Origin: Rhodosalinus halophilus
Lineage (GTDB): Bacteria > Pseudomonadota > Alphaproteobacteria > Rhodobacterales > Rhodobacteraceae
Direction: 5' to 3'
DNA: 64,000 bases
Assembly: GCF_003298775.1 (NCBI RefSeq)
Contig: NZ_QNTQ01000020.1
Location: 1-64,000 of the forward strand
The number at the start of each line of letters is the position of its first letter. Within the stretch, counting starts at the first letter, position 1. Positions 1 through 8,926 of the stretch are shown piece after piece. Position numbers and translations under genes: made by a program. The notes beneath the pieces were generated by a model. That model was not told the origin of the DNA. It did no database searches and was given only the letters and a program-made list of their open reading frames with translations.

Positions 1-36
1 GACCGGGAGAACGCTTTCGCGAAGGCAAGTGGCGGA
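1..36. repeat. Left copy of a 36-bp imperfect direct repeat (candidate att site)
   Basis: The first 36 bases match 19175-19210 at 31 of 36 positions without gaps. The right copy covers the downstream flank and the CCA end of the tRNA-Ser. The left copy also carries TGGCGGA, and about 17 bases further a TCGAAC resembling a T-loop, but no foldable tRNA follows. This is the expected look of a degraded tRNA 3' fragment left when an element integrates at a tRNA. The window edge hides what lies to the left. Confidence 0.5.
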
Positions 37-111
37 GGGGACGGGACCCGCGTCGAACGCTCTCTGGCTCGAAGGCAGGTTCAAAAGCGCGCTCAGGTGC
101 GAGTAAGCTAT

Positions 112-1458
112 TCATATAGAATGAAAAAGCGCTTCCTCCTTATGAGGGGCAGCCTCCGATCGATCGTCACGCGGCAGGCAATCGAGGACTAGTTGTCGAA
201 GGGCATTCCTGTGGTCTCGCTGTTTGCCGGCGAGGTCTTGAGTGGCCACGATCAGCGTTTCGTCCGCCCCCCTAGCCGCGATGGAGTACCGCCGGCGGAT
301 CGGATCGGGCGGCAGGTCGCCATGATGGGGGTATAGCAGTACGACGTTCGGGCAGTCGTATAGCCTGCCATATGCCATAAGCTGGTAGATGTCCGCCTGG
401 CTGATCCCCTGCTTCGGATCGTCGATCCGCGGCGTCATGCGCTTCCACTTGGTGTCGATGATCAGCGCGATCCTCTCACCCTGCCGGACGATGAGGTCCG
501 GCCTTGTGCGGAAGCGCCCGGTCTCGCCTTCGTAGAGACAATCTCGATGGCCGCCTTGCGACAAAACACGGAAGCCCGTGCCGGCCAGAGCACGCGACAG
601 GATCCGTTCGATATATGCTTCGAACAGGACGTTCATCTCGAATAGCAGCGCGTGACCTTCGATGGTTCCCGCGCTCGTCTGCTGGTGCCGGTCCGATAGA
701 AACAGGCGCGCAAGAGACAGGAGACCCCGCCAACGACGATTGGTGCGGTCCAGGACGATCCGGTCCCAGCGGAGGGCGTTCGGAGGGACGTCGGCTACGT
801 CGGCGTACACGAAGCTCAGTTCGCGCAGCGCGCGCTGGTTATCCGGTGCACCGGACAGACGCGACAGCTTGCTGACCGCCGCCCGCATCACCTGGTTCAG
901 CGCTATGTCCGGCGACAGTGCATCGAAACGACAAGCGAGCTTCTGTGGCGAGACCGCGAGCTTCGAGAACTGCCGTGTCACGTCCAGGCGCCCCCGAAGC
1001 GCAGGCAAGTCGTCTTCATGTTCGAGGTAGTGGCGCGGCATCCCCTGCCGGACCGCGTCGATCAGCTTCGCACAGAACAGACGGATCAGGAGTTCGAGCA
1101 CGGTCTCACGCTGCCAGCCGAGCTGCGTCATCGCGCCGGCTTCGATTGGCAGATCGTATGTCACCGCAAGCATGTGGATGAGGCGCTGCCGGAGCACCGC
1201 ATCCAACACCCCGCTCTCGCCGCCCCCCTCAATCTTCGGGAGGATCTCCAGTTGGCAGCCGGGGGTGGCAACAACGCCGACGACGCCACGTGCGCGGAGC
1301 CCCTTCCGCCCGTGTTCCAGCACGCCTTCACCCCCGCGCCCGGAGAAGGTCGAGGCCCGCGCAACCGCGGCAAGCCGGTCTGCTTGCGTCTCCGGGATTT
1401 CGTTGTCTGAGGACCCGTAGGCGATACGCTCCCACTCACGGATCGTGCGGCGGATCAT
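112..1458 (-). CDS. mcrC: McrC-like restriction endonuclease subunit
   Basis: This 448-residue protein is the nuclease partner of the McrB AAA+ motor. In the known family McrC binds the McrB ring and cuts DNA when translocation stalls. The PD-(D/E)xK core is visible as TRPDLIV followed by LIIDTKWKR near residues 316-340, and the length fits the family. The ATG overlaps the mcrB stop as ATGA, so the two are translationally coupled and must be made in a fixed ratio. It is the last gene of a three-gene minus-strand operon. Assignment to the McrC family is firm; the modification it recognises is unknown. Confidence 0.9.
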   Translation of the reverse strand: MIRRTIREWERIAYGSSDNEIPETQADRLAAVARASTFSGRGGEGVLEHGRKGLRARGVVGVVATPGCQLEILPKIEGGGESGVLDAVLRQRLIHMLAVTYDLPIEAGAMTQLGWQRETVLELLIRLFCAKLIDAVRQGMPRHYLEHEDDLPALRGRLDVTRQFSKLAVSPQKLACRFDALSPDIALNQVMRAAVSKLSRLSGAPDNQRALRELSFVYADVADVPPNALRWDRIVLDRTNRRWRGLLSLARLFLSDRHQQTSAGTIEGHALLFEMNVLFEAYIERILSRALAGTGFRVLSQGGHRDCLYEGETGRFRTRPDLIVRQGERIALIIDTKWKRMTPRIDDPKQGISQADIYQLMAYGRLYDCPNVVLLYPHHGDLPPDPIRRRYSIAARGADETLIVATQDLAGKQRDHRNALRQLVLDCLPRDDRSEAAPHKEEALFHSI

Positions 1459-4058
1459 GCCGCGACCAACTTGCTGTAGTCGAAGCCCTCATCCACGGAT
1501 CGAACCTGCCAGCGAAACCGGGCGACGGCATCGCCGTCCTCGAGGCCCGGAGGCGGGTTCAGGATCGCACGCTTGAGAAAGCCACCGGCGATCGGACCTT
1601 CGTGCGCTTCCAAGTCGCCGAGTACCGCCGCGATCTTGGCCCAGTCTTCGAAAAAGTATTCTGCGAGGAGCGGGATGACCTTGTGGCGCATGACCTCGTC
1701 GACATCGGCTTGCGAGCGGCACGCGGTGAAGTAGGCATGGCCGATTTGATGCTCCCGGTCGTAGAGATACTCGATCCGCTTATTGATCGTGGTGAGAAGC
1801 CGCGGCAGGTCGATCCCGCATTTCTGACCAGCGTCTTCGAGGATGGATGCATCAGGCATCATTTCACGGAAGGTGAACCGCCGCCGGAGTGCAGTGTCGA
1901 GAAGCGCGATCGAGCGGTCGGCGGTGTTCATAGTGCCGAGGATGTGCAGGTTGGACGGCACGCCGAATTCGTCACCGGAATAGGGCAAGCGGACCCGTAC
2001 CGCATTCGGCTGGTTGAGCCGCTGGTCGGCCTCAAGAAGGGTGATCAGTTCGCCGAAGACCCTGGAAATGTTCGCCCGGTTGATCTCGTCGATAATCAGA
2101 ACGAAATGATCGGGCTCGTCACCCCCGTCGGTCCTCTGACTGTTCATGTAGCGCTCGAGCGCCGGAATATTGAGCTCGCTGTCGTAGAGCAGATAAATCG
2201 ACTGCTGCATGAAGCCGCGGCTGTAGATCTCGCTGACCGGTACCCCGTCACGATCCACCCAAAGCCATCGCACCGCGCGCCGGTGGGCATAGCCTCCTCC
2301 CGGCCGTGGCTTGAACTCGTAGTCGCCGACGAACTCCCCGATGGCACGGAACTGCTGGTTTCCCTTCGACACGATGACGATGTCGCCTTGCCGGACCCAG
2401 TTCCGGAATCGAAAGGGCATCTGGACCCATCCGGATCTTGCATCTATGTCGCCGCCGCCGTCTCGGTGGTCTTTGCAGGCTTCGAAGATCGCCTCCCGGC
2501 TGGCGTACTTCTCATCGCTCCAGTCGATGTCGTCGAAGCCGAGGAGTGTGTAGCCGCCCTCTATCGCTTCCTCGAACAAGTGCGCGTCCTCGGGGTTGTT
2601 CGCTTCACCGATCGACATCTTGAAGACCTGGCGGCCCTCCAGCCTGATCATGTCATCACCCGATGAGCGGCCACGGCTGGTCTCCGCGCGCTTCGCGATC
2701 CGCCTGAAAACCCCGTGGACCGTTTCGAGCCGGAAGCCCGCAGACTCTGCCTCGCCGTCTCCATCCGCCCCTGTCATGGGCTGCCGACCTTCGACGAAAT
2801 CCTCGTAAGACATCGACTGGTGAAATGTGACGAACTCGATGCGCCCGGCCGCCACGAGCCTCTCGTAGACCGCCATGAGCTCGGCCCGATCCTGCGGGAC
2901 TGGCTCGCCACAGAGCCGCACCGCTTCCGCCGCGGTGGCGAAGGTTTTCCCTGTCCCCGGCGGCCCATAAAGGATGAGGTTGGTTGCGGACGTCGATATC
3001 GTCGTGCTCGCTTGGTCCATTGTGTCCGCTTCCGATTTAGATCCAAGTTGGTAGGTAAATGTTGTTGAGCTGCTAGGGTTCGGCTCTGAAATCGCGGGCG
3101 GCGGAACCTTCGCAAGCTGCTGAAGCTTCTCGCCACCGAGAGCCTGGCAGATATTTGGGAAAGCGTTCTTCAGCCCCATTGCGCTGGCCAGGCCCCCAGC
3201 ACGTATGGTCACAGTTTTCAGGTGCTTCTCCCGAGCCGGCTCGATAAAGTAATTGAGCGCGCAAAGCCTGATGCGTTCAGCACCTGAGATTAGATGTTCG
3301 TATCGCTCGGGTACCGGGACAGGCTCATCATGCTGATCAAAGATGATGAAGCCCGAGTTGTGAAGCCGGGCTGCCGCGTCAGCTTTTTGGCCCCACCCTC
3401 CATTCAGTTCAGTCTTGTCGAGGAGGTACCCCACGAGCGGCTTGCTGGGATAGACACGATTCTCACGATCGCGACTGGATCTCACCCAATAGTCTCGGGG
3501 ATCTCCGAAGTGGCGGAAGATTTCGCTTTGTTCACCAGTCTGGCTGTATCGATCAAAGGCATCCATTGCGGCTTCGACGTCTTTGCGTGCTAACTGACGT
3601 GCTGCGGACTGGCCTTTCTCGCTACCCAAATAAGGTTCAAGAACTTCCATGATCACTTTCTCGGCGTCCGAAGGATCACCCACTCTGATGGTGATTTCGC
3701 CCTTATTATTCTTGTTCAGATCGCCTTCAACGAATACCTCTCGCAATCCATCAATGCCAAAGTCAAATCCAAAGTGTTTGAAGGCGGGCCCACGGATATA
3801 GAATAAAATATCCCTCTTGTTCACTATGAACGCAAAGGGATTCACTCGCCCGGAGCGAAGGTCGTAGAGATTCACCACGTCGCGACCACTCTCGGCCTCC
3901 ACAGAGTAGCCGCCGCCCAGTTTTCGGCTGAAATCGAGCAAGATATCGAGTGACTCTTGGGCTTCCGTTTCAAGGAGCTTGCCCCGTAGCTCGCTGAATC
4001 TCTTGATCTCGCCTCCTGTATAAGAAGCGTCGACGTTATTGCTTTCCCGTTTCTCCAA
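1455..4058 (-). CDS. mcrB: McrB-like AAA+ GTPase with extra N-terminal and inserted modules
   Basis: This is the motor subunit of a McrBC-type modification-dependent system. Walker A GPPGTGKT lies near residue 365, Walker B FVLIIDEIN near 652, the McrB signature MNTADRS near 710 and an arginine-finger region LLDTALRRRF just after. About 360 residues precede the AAA+ core, more than a single reader domain. A further block of about 150 residues (455-600) interrupts the core between the FHQSMSYEDFVEG motif and Walker B; its pattern (FKMSIGE, RQGDIVIVSKGN, IGEFVGDYEF) is like PUA/EVE-type readers. A TTG at 4058 preceded by GGAGG is the best start, giving 867 residues and a 23-bp overlap with the gene upstream. 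The open frame continues to 4238, but that part is only antisense-quality arginine/serine-rich sequence. Confidence 0.85.
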   Translation of the reverse strand: MEKRESNNVDASYTGGEIKRFSELRGKLLETEAQESLDILLDFSRKLGGGYSVEAESGRDVVNLYDLRSGRVNPFAFIVNKRDILFYIRGPAFKHFGFDFGIDGLREVFVEGDLNKNNKGEITIRVGDPSDAEKVIMEVLEPYLGSEKGQSAARQLARKDVEAAMDAFDRYSQTGEQSEIFRHFGDPRDYWVRSSRDRENRVYPSKPLVGYLLDKTELNGGWGQKADAAARLHNSGFIIFDQHDEPVPVPERYEHLISGAERIRLCALNYFIEPAREKHLKTVTIRAGGLASAMGLKNAFPNICQALGGEKLQQLAKVPPPAISEPNPSSSTTFTYQLGSKSEADTMDQASTTISTSATNLILYGPPGTGKTFATAAEAVRLCGEPVPQDRAELMAVYERLVAAGRIEFVTFHQSMSYEDFVEGRQPMTGADGDGEAESAGFRLETVHGVFRRIAKRAETSRGRSSGDDMIRLEGRQVFKMSIGEANNPEDAHLFEEAIEGGYTLLGFDDIDWSDEKYASREAIFEACKDHRDGGGDIDARSGWVQMPFRFRNWVRQGDIVIVSKGNQQFRAIGEFVGDYEFKPRPGGGYAHRRAVRWLWVDRDGVPVSEIYSRGFMQQSIYLLYDSELNIPALERYMNSQRTDGGDEPDHFVLIIDEINRANISRVFGELITLLEADQRLNQPNAVRVRLPYSGDEFGVPSNLHILGTMNTADRSIALLDTALRRRFTFREMMPDASILEDAGQKCGIDLPRLLTTINKRIEYLYDREHQIGHAYFTACRSQADVDEVMRHKVIPLLAEYFFEDWAKIAAVLGDLEAHEGPIAGGFLKRAILNPPPGLEDGDAVARFRWQVRSVDEGFDYSKLVAA

Positions 4059-7000
4059 GGGATGCCTCCATCTTGGGGGAAGTTTGTAGTGCACAGAGCG
4101 TATTTGCCAGCCGCATCTGCTCGACCGTCTCACACTTCGCCTCACGCAGGCGCGGCGCGCTGAAGACCAGCGCCAGCCCCTTGGCGCGCGAGACAGCCAC
4201 GTTGATGCGGTTGAGGGAGAACAGGAAGTCCATACCACGCGGCGTTTCCTCGGCCGATGAGGCAGTCATCGAGACCAGGCAGACCGGCGCCTCCTGTCCC
4301 TGGAACTTGTCGACCGTGCCCACGCGGATGCCGGGCGGCAGCGCGTCGCGCAGGGCGTTCACCTGCGCGTTGTACGGCGCGACGACGATGATGTCAGTCT
4401 CGCGCATGGGGCGGCGCGTGCCGTCCTTCTCCGTCCACTCGCCTTGCAGAAGGTCGGCGACCGCGGCCTGGATCGCGCCGACCTCCTCGATCGAGACCTG
4501 CGCATTCCCCTCATGCGCGACCGGCACCCAGAAGGCCCCTGCCTCGGGGAAATGCGTGCCGGTTACGGCCTGGCGCGCGGTATCGGGGTGGCTGGTCAAC
4601 CGACCCTCATAGACCTGCTGCGAGATGAAGCGGCAGACCTCGGGGTGCATGCGCCGCGAGACGGGCAGGAAGATGCCGCGGTCCGGGGGGATCGTCGCTT
4701 GATCGCCCAGCATCCAGTCGAGGCAGGAGAGGTTCGCGGGGTTCGGATGCGCGCCCTGGATCACCTGCGGCAACTGGCGCGGATCGCCCACCAGCACGAG
4801 GTTGCGCGCGGCCCGCGCCATCGCGGCCATGTTGGCGAGACCGACCTGTCCGGCCTCGTCCACGAACAGCCAGTCGAATGCCTGCACCTTGTCGTCACGA
4901 GAAAAGAACCACGCCGTGCCGCCGACGACATGCGCGCGCATTAGCGCCGGATCGTCGTTGGAGGTGGTCCGGGTGACACCGGTAAACCCTTCGGGATAGC
5001 CGTCGTCTTCGCCGCTAACCTTGTGCGCCAGTTCAGCGTCTTCGACGGTAATGTCGGGGTCGTCTTCCCGGAGGGCCTGTAGGCACCCCATCAGCACGTT
5101 GCGAATGGCCTCGTGGCTGTTCGAAGCCACGCCGACCCGGTATCCCTTGCGCACCAGCGACAGAACCGCCCGAGCGGTGACATAGGTCTTGCCAGTGCCG
5201 GGCGGTCCGTGGATCGGCAGCACGGTGCCATCCATCGCGCCCACGGCCGCGATCGTGCCGGCCACCGGATCGGCGCCGTCCAGAACCGCCTCGACAGGGC
5301 GGCCCGTCAGCCGCGGGGTGGCGCGGGACAGCAGGTCGCCCGCAGCCGTATAGCGACGGGCCTCGCATTGGTCGGCGATGACATCGCGCAATGCGCCAGG
5401 GATGGGCTTGGGGTCTATCGGCCAGCTAGGATGCAGGGACAGACGCTCGGCCAGAAGATGGTCCTTCCCGGGGCCCGCCTTCACGGCCACATACCGCGCC
5501 GCGCGATCCATCTCAATCACTGTCACACTGACGGGCGCACCGTCGAAGACTGGCACCGTCGGGGATTTCCCGGGCCGGAGTTTCGTCTCCTGCGGCGGGT
5601 ATCGGTAGGGGCGAACGAAGGAACGTTTCACCGGTTCCGCCGGGCCGGCAGCCTCGAGCCCGGCGAGCGCGTCGAGGTCGTCGATCAACTCGTCCTCATC
5701 CTTCCCGGCGCTGTCGAAGACGGCCCATTGCGCCGGTTTCGCCTCGCGCTTGTGAAAGAGGCCGAGATTGAAGAGCGTCTTCTGTCGTTCCTCGGGCAGG
5801 CCGGATGCGGCGAGCATGGCACGCAGGTCTGCGGCGTCGGCGTCTTCTGCCTCTTCCTTGTCGCCCGCGTCCTCGCCCAGACGCGGCCAGGGGCCTTCGG
5901 GCCGGATCCGGACCAGCCAATCGCGGAGTTCCTCAGTGGAGATGCAGTCGATGCGGTTGTAGTCCTCGATCTCGTCGAGGATCTGCTGCTCGCCCGTCTC
6001 GCGCCAGCGTTCGTAGGCGACCACCGACCCGCCCGCCGTCGTCACCTCACCTTCGCGCTTTCGGTCATAGAAGGCTTCCATCGATTTGATCGAATAGTTG
6101 GCTTCCGAGCAGATCAGCCCGCCGCGCACGACGGCGTAGAGATCGACGAAGCGGCGCTCGCGGAGGAGCCGGTCGAGAAAGGCCTCACCGATCCCGTATT
6201 TCGTGGTCAGCCGACGCAGCGCGGTGATCTCGTAGGGTGCGTAATGGTAGATCCGCGCATCCGGATGCGCATCGAGCCGCGCCCGAAAGAACGCAAGCAG
6301 CTCCGACAATGCCTGCGCCTCGGCCTCATGATCATGTGCCCAGAACGCGTGAAAGTCCCCGTCGCACCACACGCCGTGCAGGTATTCGAGGCCGCCCTCG
6401 TAATGCGGATCGCCCTCGATGTCGTAGAAGATGTCGCCGGGCGTCGGCTCTGGCAGCAGGTCGAAGCCCTTGCCCGGCTCGGGCGCGCGCAGTTCGTAAG
6501 CCGGCTCCCCGGTCTTGCGGGCATGTTGAAGCCGGGCCTGAGCCAAGAGCTTCGCGCGCGTGGTCTCGGCCATGCCGCGGATCGGTTGGTCGAGGCGGGC
6601 CAGCGCTTCCATCGTCTTGATCCCCGCGGCCTCAAGCTTTTTCACCTGTCCGCGGCTGATGCCCGCCACGTTGAAGAGGTTGTCCTCGGCCTCCCAGACG
6701 CCGGCGCAATGGTCGGCCCAGCGGCACAGCGCGCAATCGGCGCAGGGGATGGGGCGCGTGGGCGAAGGGTTCGCCACGAAGGCCTCCAGCCGCGCCCGCG
6801 CGCCGCGCGCATAATGGGCGTAGTCGGCGAGCCGCAGCGTCGCGCGTTCGCCGGAGCCGAGCTCGACATGAGCGAACTCGGGCGCCGCGCCCTGCACTTC
6901 GGCCAGAAGGTCGGAATAGAGCACGAGTTGCAGGACGTGTTTCGGATGCGGCCGGCGTTTAAGCTTGGTGTCGGCGACCTCGTAGCTGAAGGGCCCGAGC

Positions 7001-7365
7001 GCGGAGGGGCGCTCCACGCGCTCCAGGAAGTCAGACCAGCCGCCCCAGTTGCCCGACAGGAATGCGCCCTGAAAGACCACCTCGGCACCTTCGGTCAGCG
7101 CTGCGCGCGTGGCCTCCGCATCGCGCGCAAGGTCGCCGCGCGGGATCTCGACCACGGACCTGCCAGAAACCTTCAAACGCTCGAGATGCGCCGCCTCATG
7201 CGCGTCGCCCTGCTTCTGTAGCAGAGCAGCGTCCTCACTGTCCGCGCCTGGCTCCGGCCCTTCGCCGCGCAGGCGCATGAGATCGAGCTTCGTGGCATGG
7301 GCGCAGCCCATGAACCGCATCAGATCGCTCGCCGAGAAAAGAATGCCGCCGTCGAATTCCCGCAT
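4036..7365 (-). CDS. TM0106-family RecB-like nuclease fused to an SF1 helicase
   Basis: This bifunctional DNA-processing protein of about 1,109 residues has an N-terminal RecB-type nuclease core (VADTKLKR then QLVLYS). A Cys cluster CADCALCRWADHC near 200-215 resembles the Fe-S cage of such nucleases. A YprB-like RNase H-fold exonuclease follows (FYDIEGDP near 311, YNRIDCIST further on). The Upf1/Dna2-like helicase has Walker A GPPGTGKT near 716, DEAG near 836, GDPRQLPQ, VDKFQGQE and NVAVSRAK. The ATG at 7365 was chosen; a TTG at 7377 is the alternative. Its 3' end overlaps mcrB, so it leads the operon. It plausibly processes DNA together with McrBC, but that partnership is inferred from linkage. 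Confidence 0.85.
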   Translation of the reverse strand: MREFDGGILFSASDLMRFMGCAHATKLDLMRLRGEGPEPGADSEDAALLQKQGDAHEAAHLERLKVSGRSVVEIPRGDLARDAEATRAALTEGAEVVFQGAFLSGNWGGWSDFLERVERPSALGPFSYEVADTKLKRRPHPKHVLQLVLYSDLLAEVQGAAPEFAHVELGSGERATLRLADYAHYARGARARLEAFVANPSPTRPIPCADCALCRWADHCAGVWEAEDNLFNVAGISRGQVKKLEAAGIKTMEALARLDQPIRGMAETTRAKLLAQARLQHARKTGEPAYELRAPEPGKGFDLLPEPTPGDIFYDIEGDPHYEGGLEYLHGVWCDGDFHAFWAHDHEAEAQALSELLAFFRARLDAHPDARIYHYAPYEITALRRLTTKYGIGEAFLDRLLRERRFVDLYAVVRGGLICSEANYSIKSMEAFYDRKREGEVTTAGGSVVAYERWRETGEQQILDEIEDYNRIDCISTEELRDWLVRIRPEGPWPRLGEDAGDKEEAEDADAADLRAMLAASGLPEERQKTLFNLGLFHKREAKPAQWAVFDSAGKDEDELIDDLDALAGLEAAGPAEPVKRSFVRPYRYPPQETKLRPGKSPTVPVFDGAPVSVTVIEMDRAARYVAVKAGPGKDHLLAERLSLHPSWPIDPKPIPGALRDVIADQCEARRYTAAGDLLSRATPRLTGRPVEAVLDGADPVAGTIAAVGAMDGTVLPIHGPPGTGKTYVTARAVLSLVRKGYRVGVASNSHEAIRNVLMGCLQALREDDPDITVEDAELAHKVSGEDDGYPEGFTGVTRTTSNDDPALMRAHVVGGTAWFFSRDDKVQAFDWLFVDEAGQVGLANMAAMARAARNLVLVGDPRQLPQVIQGAHPNPANLSCLDWMLGDQATIPPDRGIFLPVSRRMHPEVCRFISQQVYEGRLTSHPDTARQAVTGTHFPEAGAFWVPVAHEGNAQVSIEEVGAIQAAVADLLQGEWTEKDGTRRPMRETDIIVVAPYNAQVNALRDALPPGIRVGTVDKFQGQEAPVCLVSMTASSAEETPRGMDFLFSLNRINVAVSRAKGLALVFSAPRLREAKCETVEQMRLANTLCALQTSPKMEASLGETGKQ

Positions 7366-7509
7366 GGGCTCCTTCAATCGTCAATGAGCGCAACCCGAAC
7401 CGCGGAAAACGTCTCCTGATTGCAGCTTCATAAATCACACCTGTGGGTGTCAATAACTGTCGGCCCTTGCGAAGGTCCGGCACCTGGAAGGGGTACGAAC
7501 AGCCACGCC

Positions 7510-7794
7510 TCAAGCCTTCTTGGTATTTCCGTCACGGAAGATCCGCAGGCTCTGCGGTGAAATCAGCGAAGCTCGCTTCCCCTTCGCCCCCATCCACAGA
7601 GAGAAGCCTTTCTCGATCAGCTCTGCAGCTTCATCGAGGGTCTTCACATAGACGGTGTGTTCTGCGTGATGCTTGGCATTGCCATGTGCAGGGTCGCCAA
7701 GTCGGTAACCTTTCGACGTGAAGTCTGGTTCTTCTACAACGCCTTCACGTGGAGAAACTCGTTCGATCCTGATCACACGCCCACTCATGGCCAT
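7510..7794 (-). CDS. Conserved-looking small hypothetical protein
   Basis: This protein of about 94 residues has normal codon usage and no recognised domain. It is charged and soluble, with no signal peptide or membrane segment. The middle part (VYVKTLDEAAELIEKGF) predicts an alpha-helix after a beta-strand. GGGAG lies just upstream of the ATG at 7794; TTG at 7797 and ATG at 7788 are alternatives. It sits in the same direction as the nuclease-McrBC operon, 145 bp before it, and diverges from the WYL gene. It may be a small accessory protein of the defence cluster, but nothing in the sequence proves it. Confidence 0.55.
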   Translation of the reverse strand: MAMSGRVIRIERVSPREGVVEEPDFTSKGYRLGDPAHGNAKHHAEHTVYVKTLDEAAELIEKGFSLWMGAKGKRASLISPQSLRIFRDGNTKKA

Positions 7795-7925
7795 CAATCT
7801 CCCTTCCGAAGCTTCTGTCTGCCTTTCGCCCGTTCCACCGCAGCGGTGAGAGAATCAGGTCGACAGGCAACAGATACCTTCTTAGCCTCCGAGGGTGTCA
7901 AAAATTGGCAGGCTGAGAGGCGCGC

Positions 7926-8900
7926 ATGTCCTTTTCCAAGGCTCAGGACTTGATCCGGCTTGCGCAGTTGGCTGCGGCAAGACGCAGTGGGATCAGCCTC
8001 GAGGAGATCGCGCTGGAGTTCGGAGTGTCCCACCGGACCGCGCAGCGGATGACCGACGCGCTGGAGGAGACCTTCGGAAACGTCCTGGTAGAGGATGGCG
8101 AAGACCGCAAACGACGTTGGCGCCTACTCGATCCCGGCCTCGACCGCCTGCAACTTCGCCACGCAACAGGTGTGGAGGCCTTGGAGATCGCTGCTCGCGG
8201 GGCAGAGGCTGAGGGTCGTCTGCGTCATGCCCGGGCTCTGGTCGAGTTGCGCGAGAGGCTGCTTGCGCAGGCACCCTCCCGGTCCCGCATCGAGACCGAT
8301 GCCGAGGCGGTCCTCGCGGCAATGGGACAGGTCACGCGCCCCGGCCCGAGGGTCAGTGTCGAGACGGACGTACTGGACGCCATCATCGAGGCACTGCGCG
8401 GCCCGCTTCGGCTGCGCGTGCGCTACAACCGGGACGACGCAAGCCGCATCCTCGAACCGCACGGGGTCTTGCTGGGCCACCGGACTTATCTGGCGGCACG
8501 CGACCCTGCAAAGGCAGACGAGGTACGCAATTTCCGCATCGATCTGATCCGCGATGCGGAAGTCCTGGACGAGAGCTTTGCGCTGCAGGACGGTTTCAAC
8601 ATCACGGATTACGCCGCGCGGTCCTTCGGCGTCTGGCAGGATCCCGAACAGTATGGGGAGGTGATCTGGCGTTTCGCGCCAGAGGCGGCCGAACGCGCTG
8701 CGGGCTTCCGCTTTCATCCCCGCCAAGTGCTCGAGGCGCAAGAAGACGGCAGCCTTGTCGTGCGTTTCGAGGCGGCAGGCTGGGTGGAGATGACGTGGCA
8801 CCTCTACCAGTGGGGGGACAAGGTCGAGGTGATTGCCCCGGATGCACTCCGGGCGATGGTCGACGGATACCGCCGATCCGATTTCGGCGCGATGCCGTGA
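7926..8900 (+). CDS. WYL-domain transcriptional regulator
   Basis: This 324-residue protein has an N-terminal winged-helix DNA-binding domain (helix-turn-helix about residues 22-50, ISLEEIALEFGVSHRTAQRM). A helical linker follows, then a WYL domain about 140-220 (EPHGVLLGHRTYLAARD) and a C-terminal WCX-like extension (VIWRFAPEAAER to the end). WYL regulators commonly control phage-defence loci and bind nucleic acid or nucleotide ligands. It diverges from the small gene and the nuclease-McrBC operon and lies 26 bp before a HEPN gene. It is therefore a likely regulator of one or both sides. The ligand is unknown. Confidence 0.85.
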   Translation: MSFSKAQDLIRLAQLAAARRSGISLEEIALEFGVSHRTAQRMTDALEETFGNVLVEDGEDRKRRWRLLDPGLDRLQLRHATGVEALEIAARGAEAEGRLRHARALVELRERLLAQAPSRSRIETDAEAVLAAMGQVTRPGPRVSVETDVLDAIIEALRGPLRLRVRYNRDDASRILEPHGVLLGHRTYLAARDPAKADEVRNFRIDLIRDAEVLDESFALQDGFNITDYAARSFGVWQDPEQYGEVIWRFAPEAAERAAGFRFHPRQVLEAQEDGSLVVRFEAAGWVEMTWHLYQWGDKVEVIAPDALRAMVDGYRRSDFGAMP

Positions 8901-8926
8901 ACGAGAATTTGAGACGGAGAGATTCG

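Noticed and set aside
30-110. A second tRNA-Ser at the left edge
   Set aside because: A CCA end and a T-loop-like TCGAAC are present, but stems do not form and no anticodon arm follows.
1290-2666. A plus-strand frame of 458 codons opposite mcrB/mcrC
   Set aside because: The McrB Walker and MNTADRS motifs lie on the other strand; this is an antisense shadow.
7794-8033. A 79-codon minus-strand frame between the small gene and the WYL gene
   Set aside because: Half of it is antisense to the WYL gene, it has no internal start near a ribosome site, and it would fill the only space for divergent promoters. A shorter peptide from its second half cannot be excluded.
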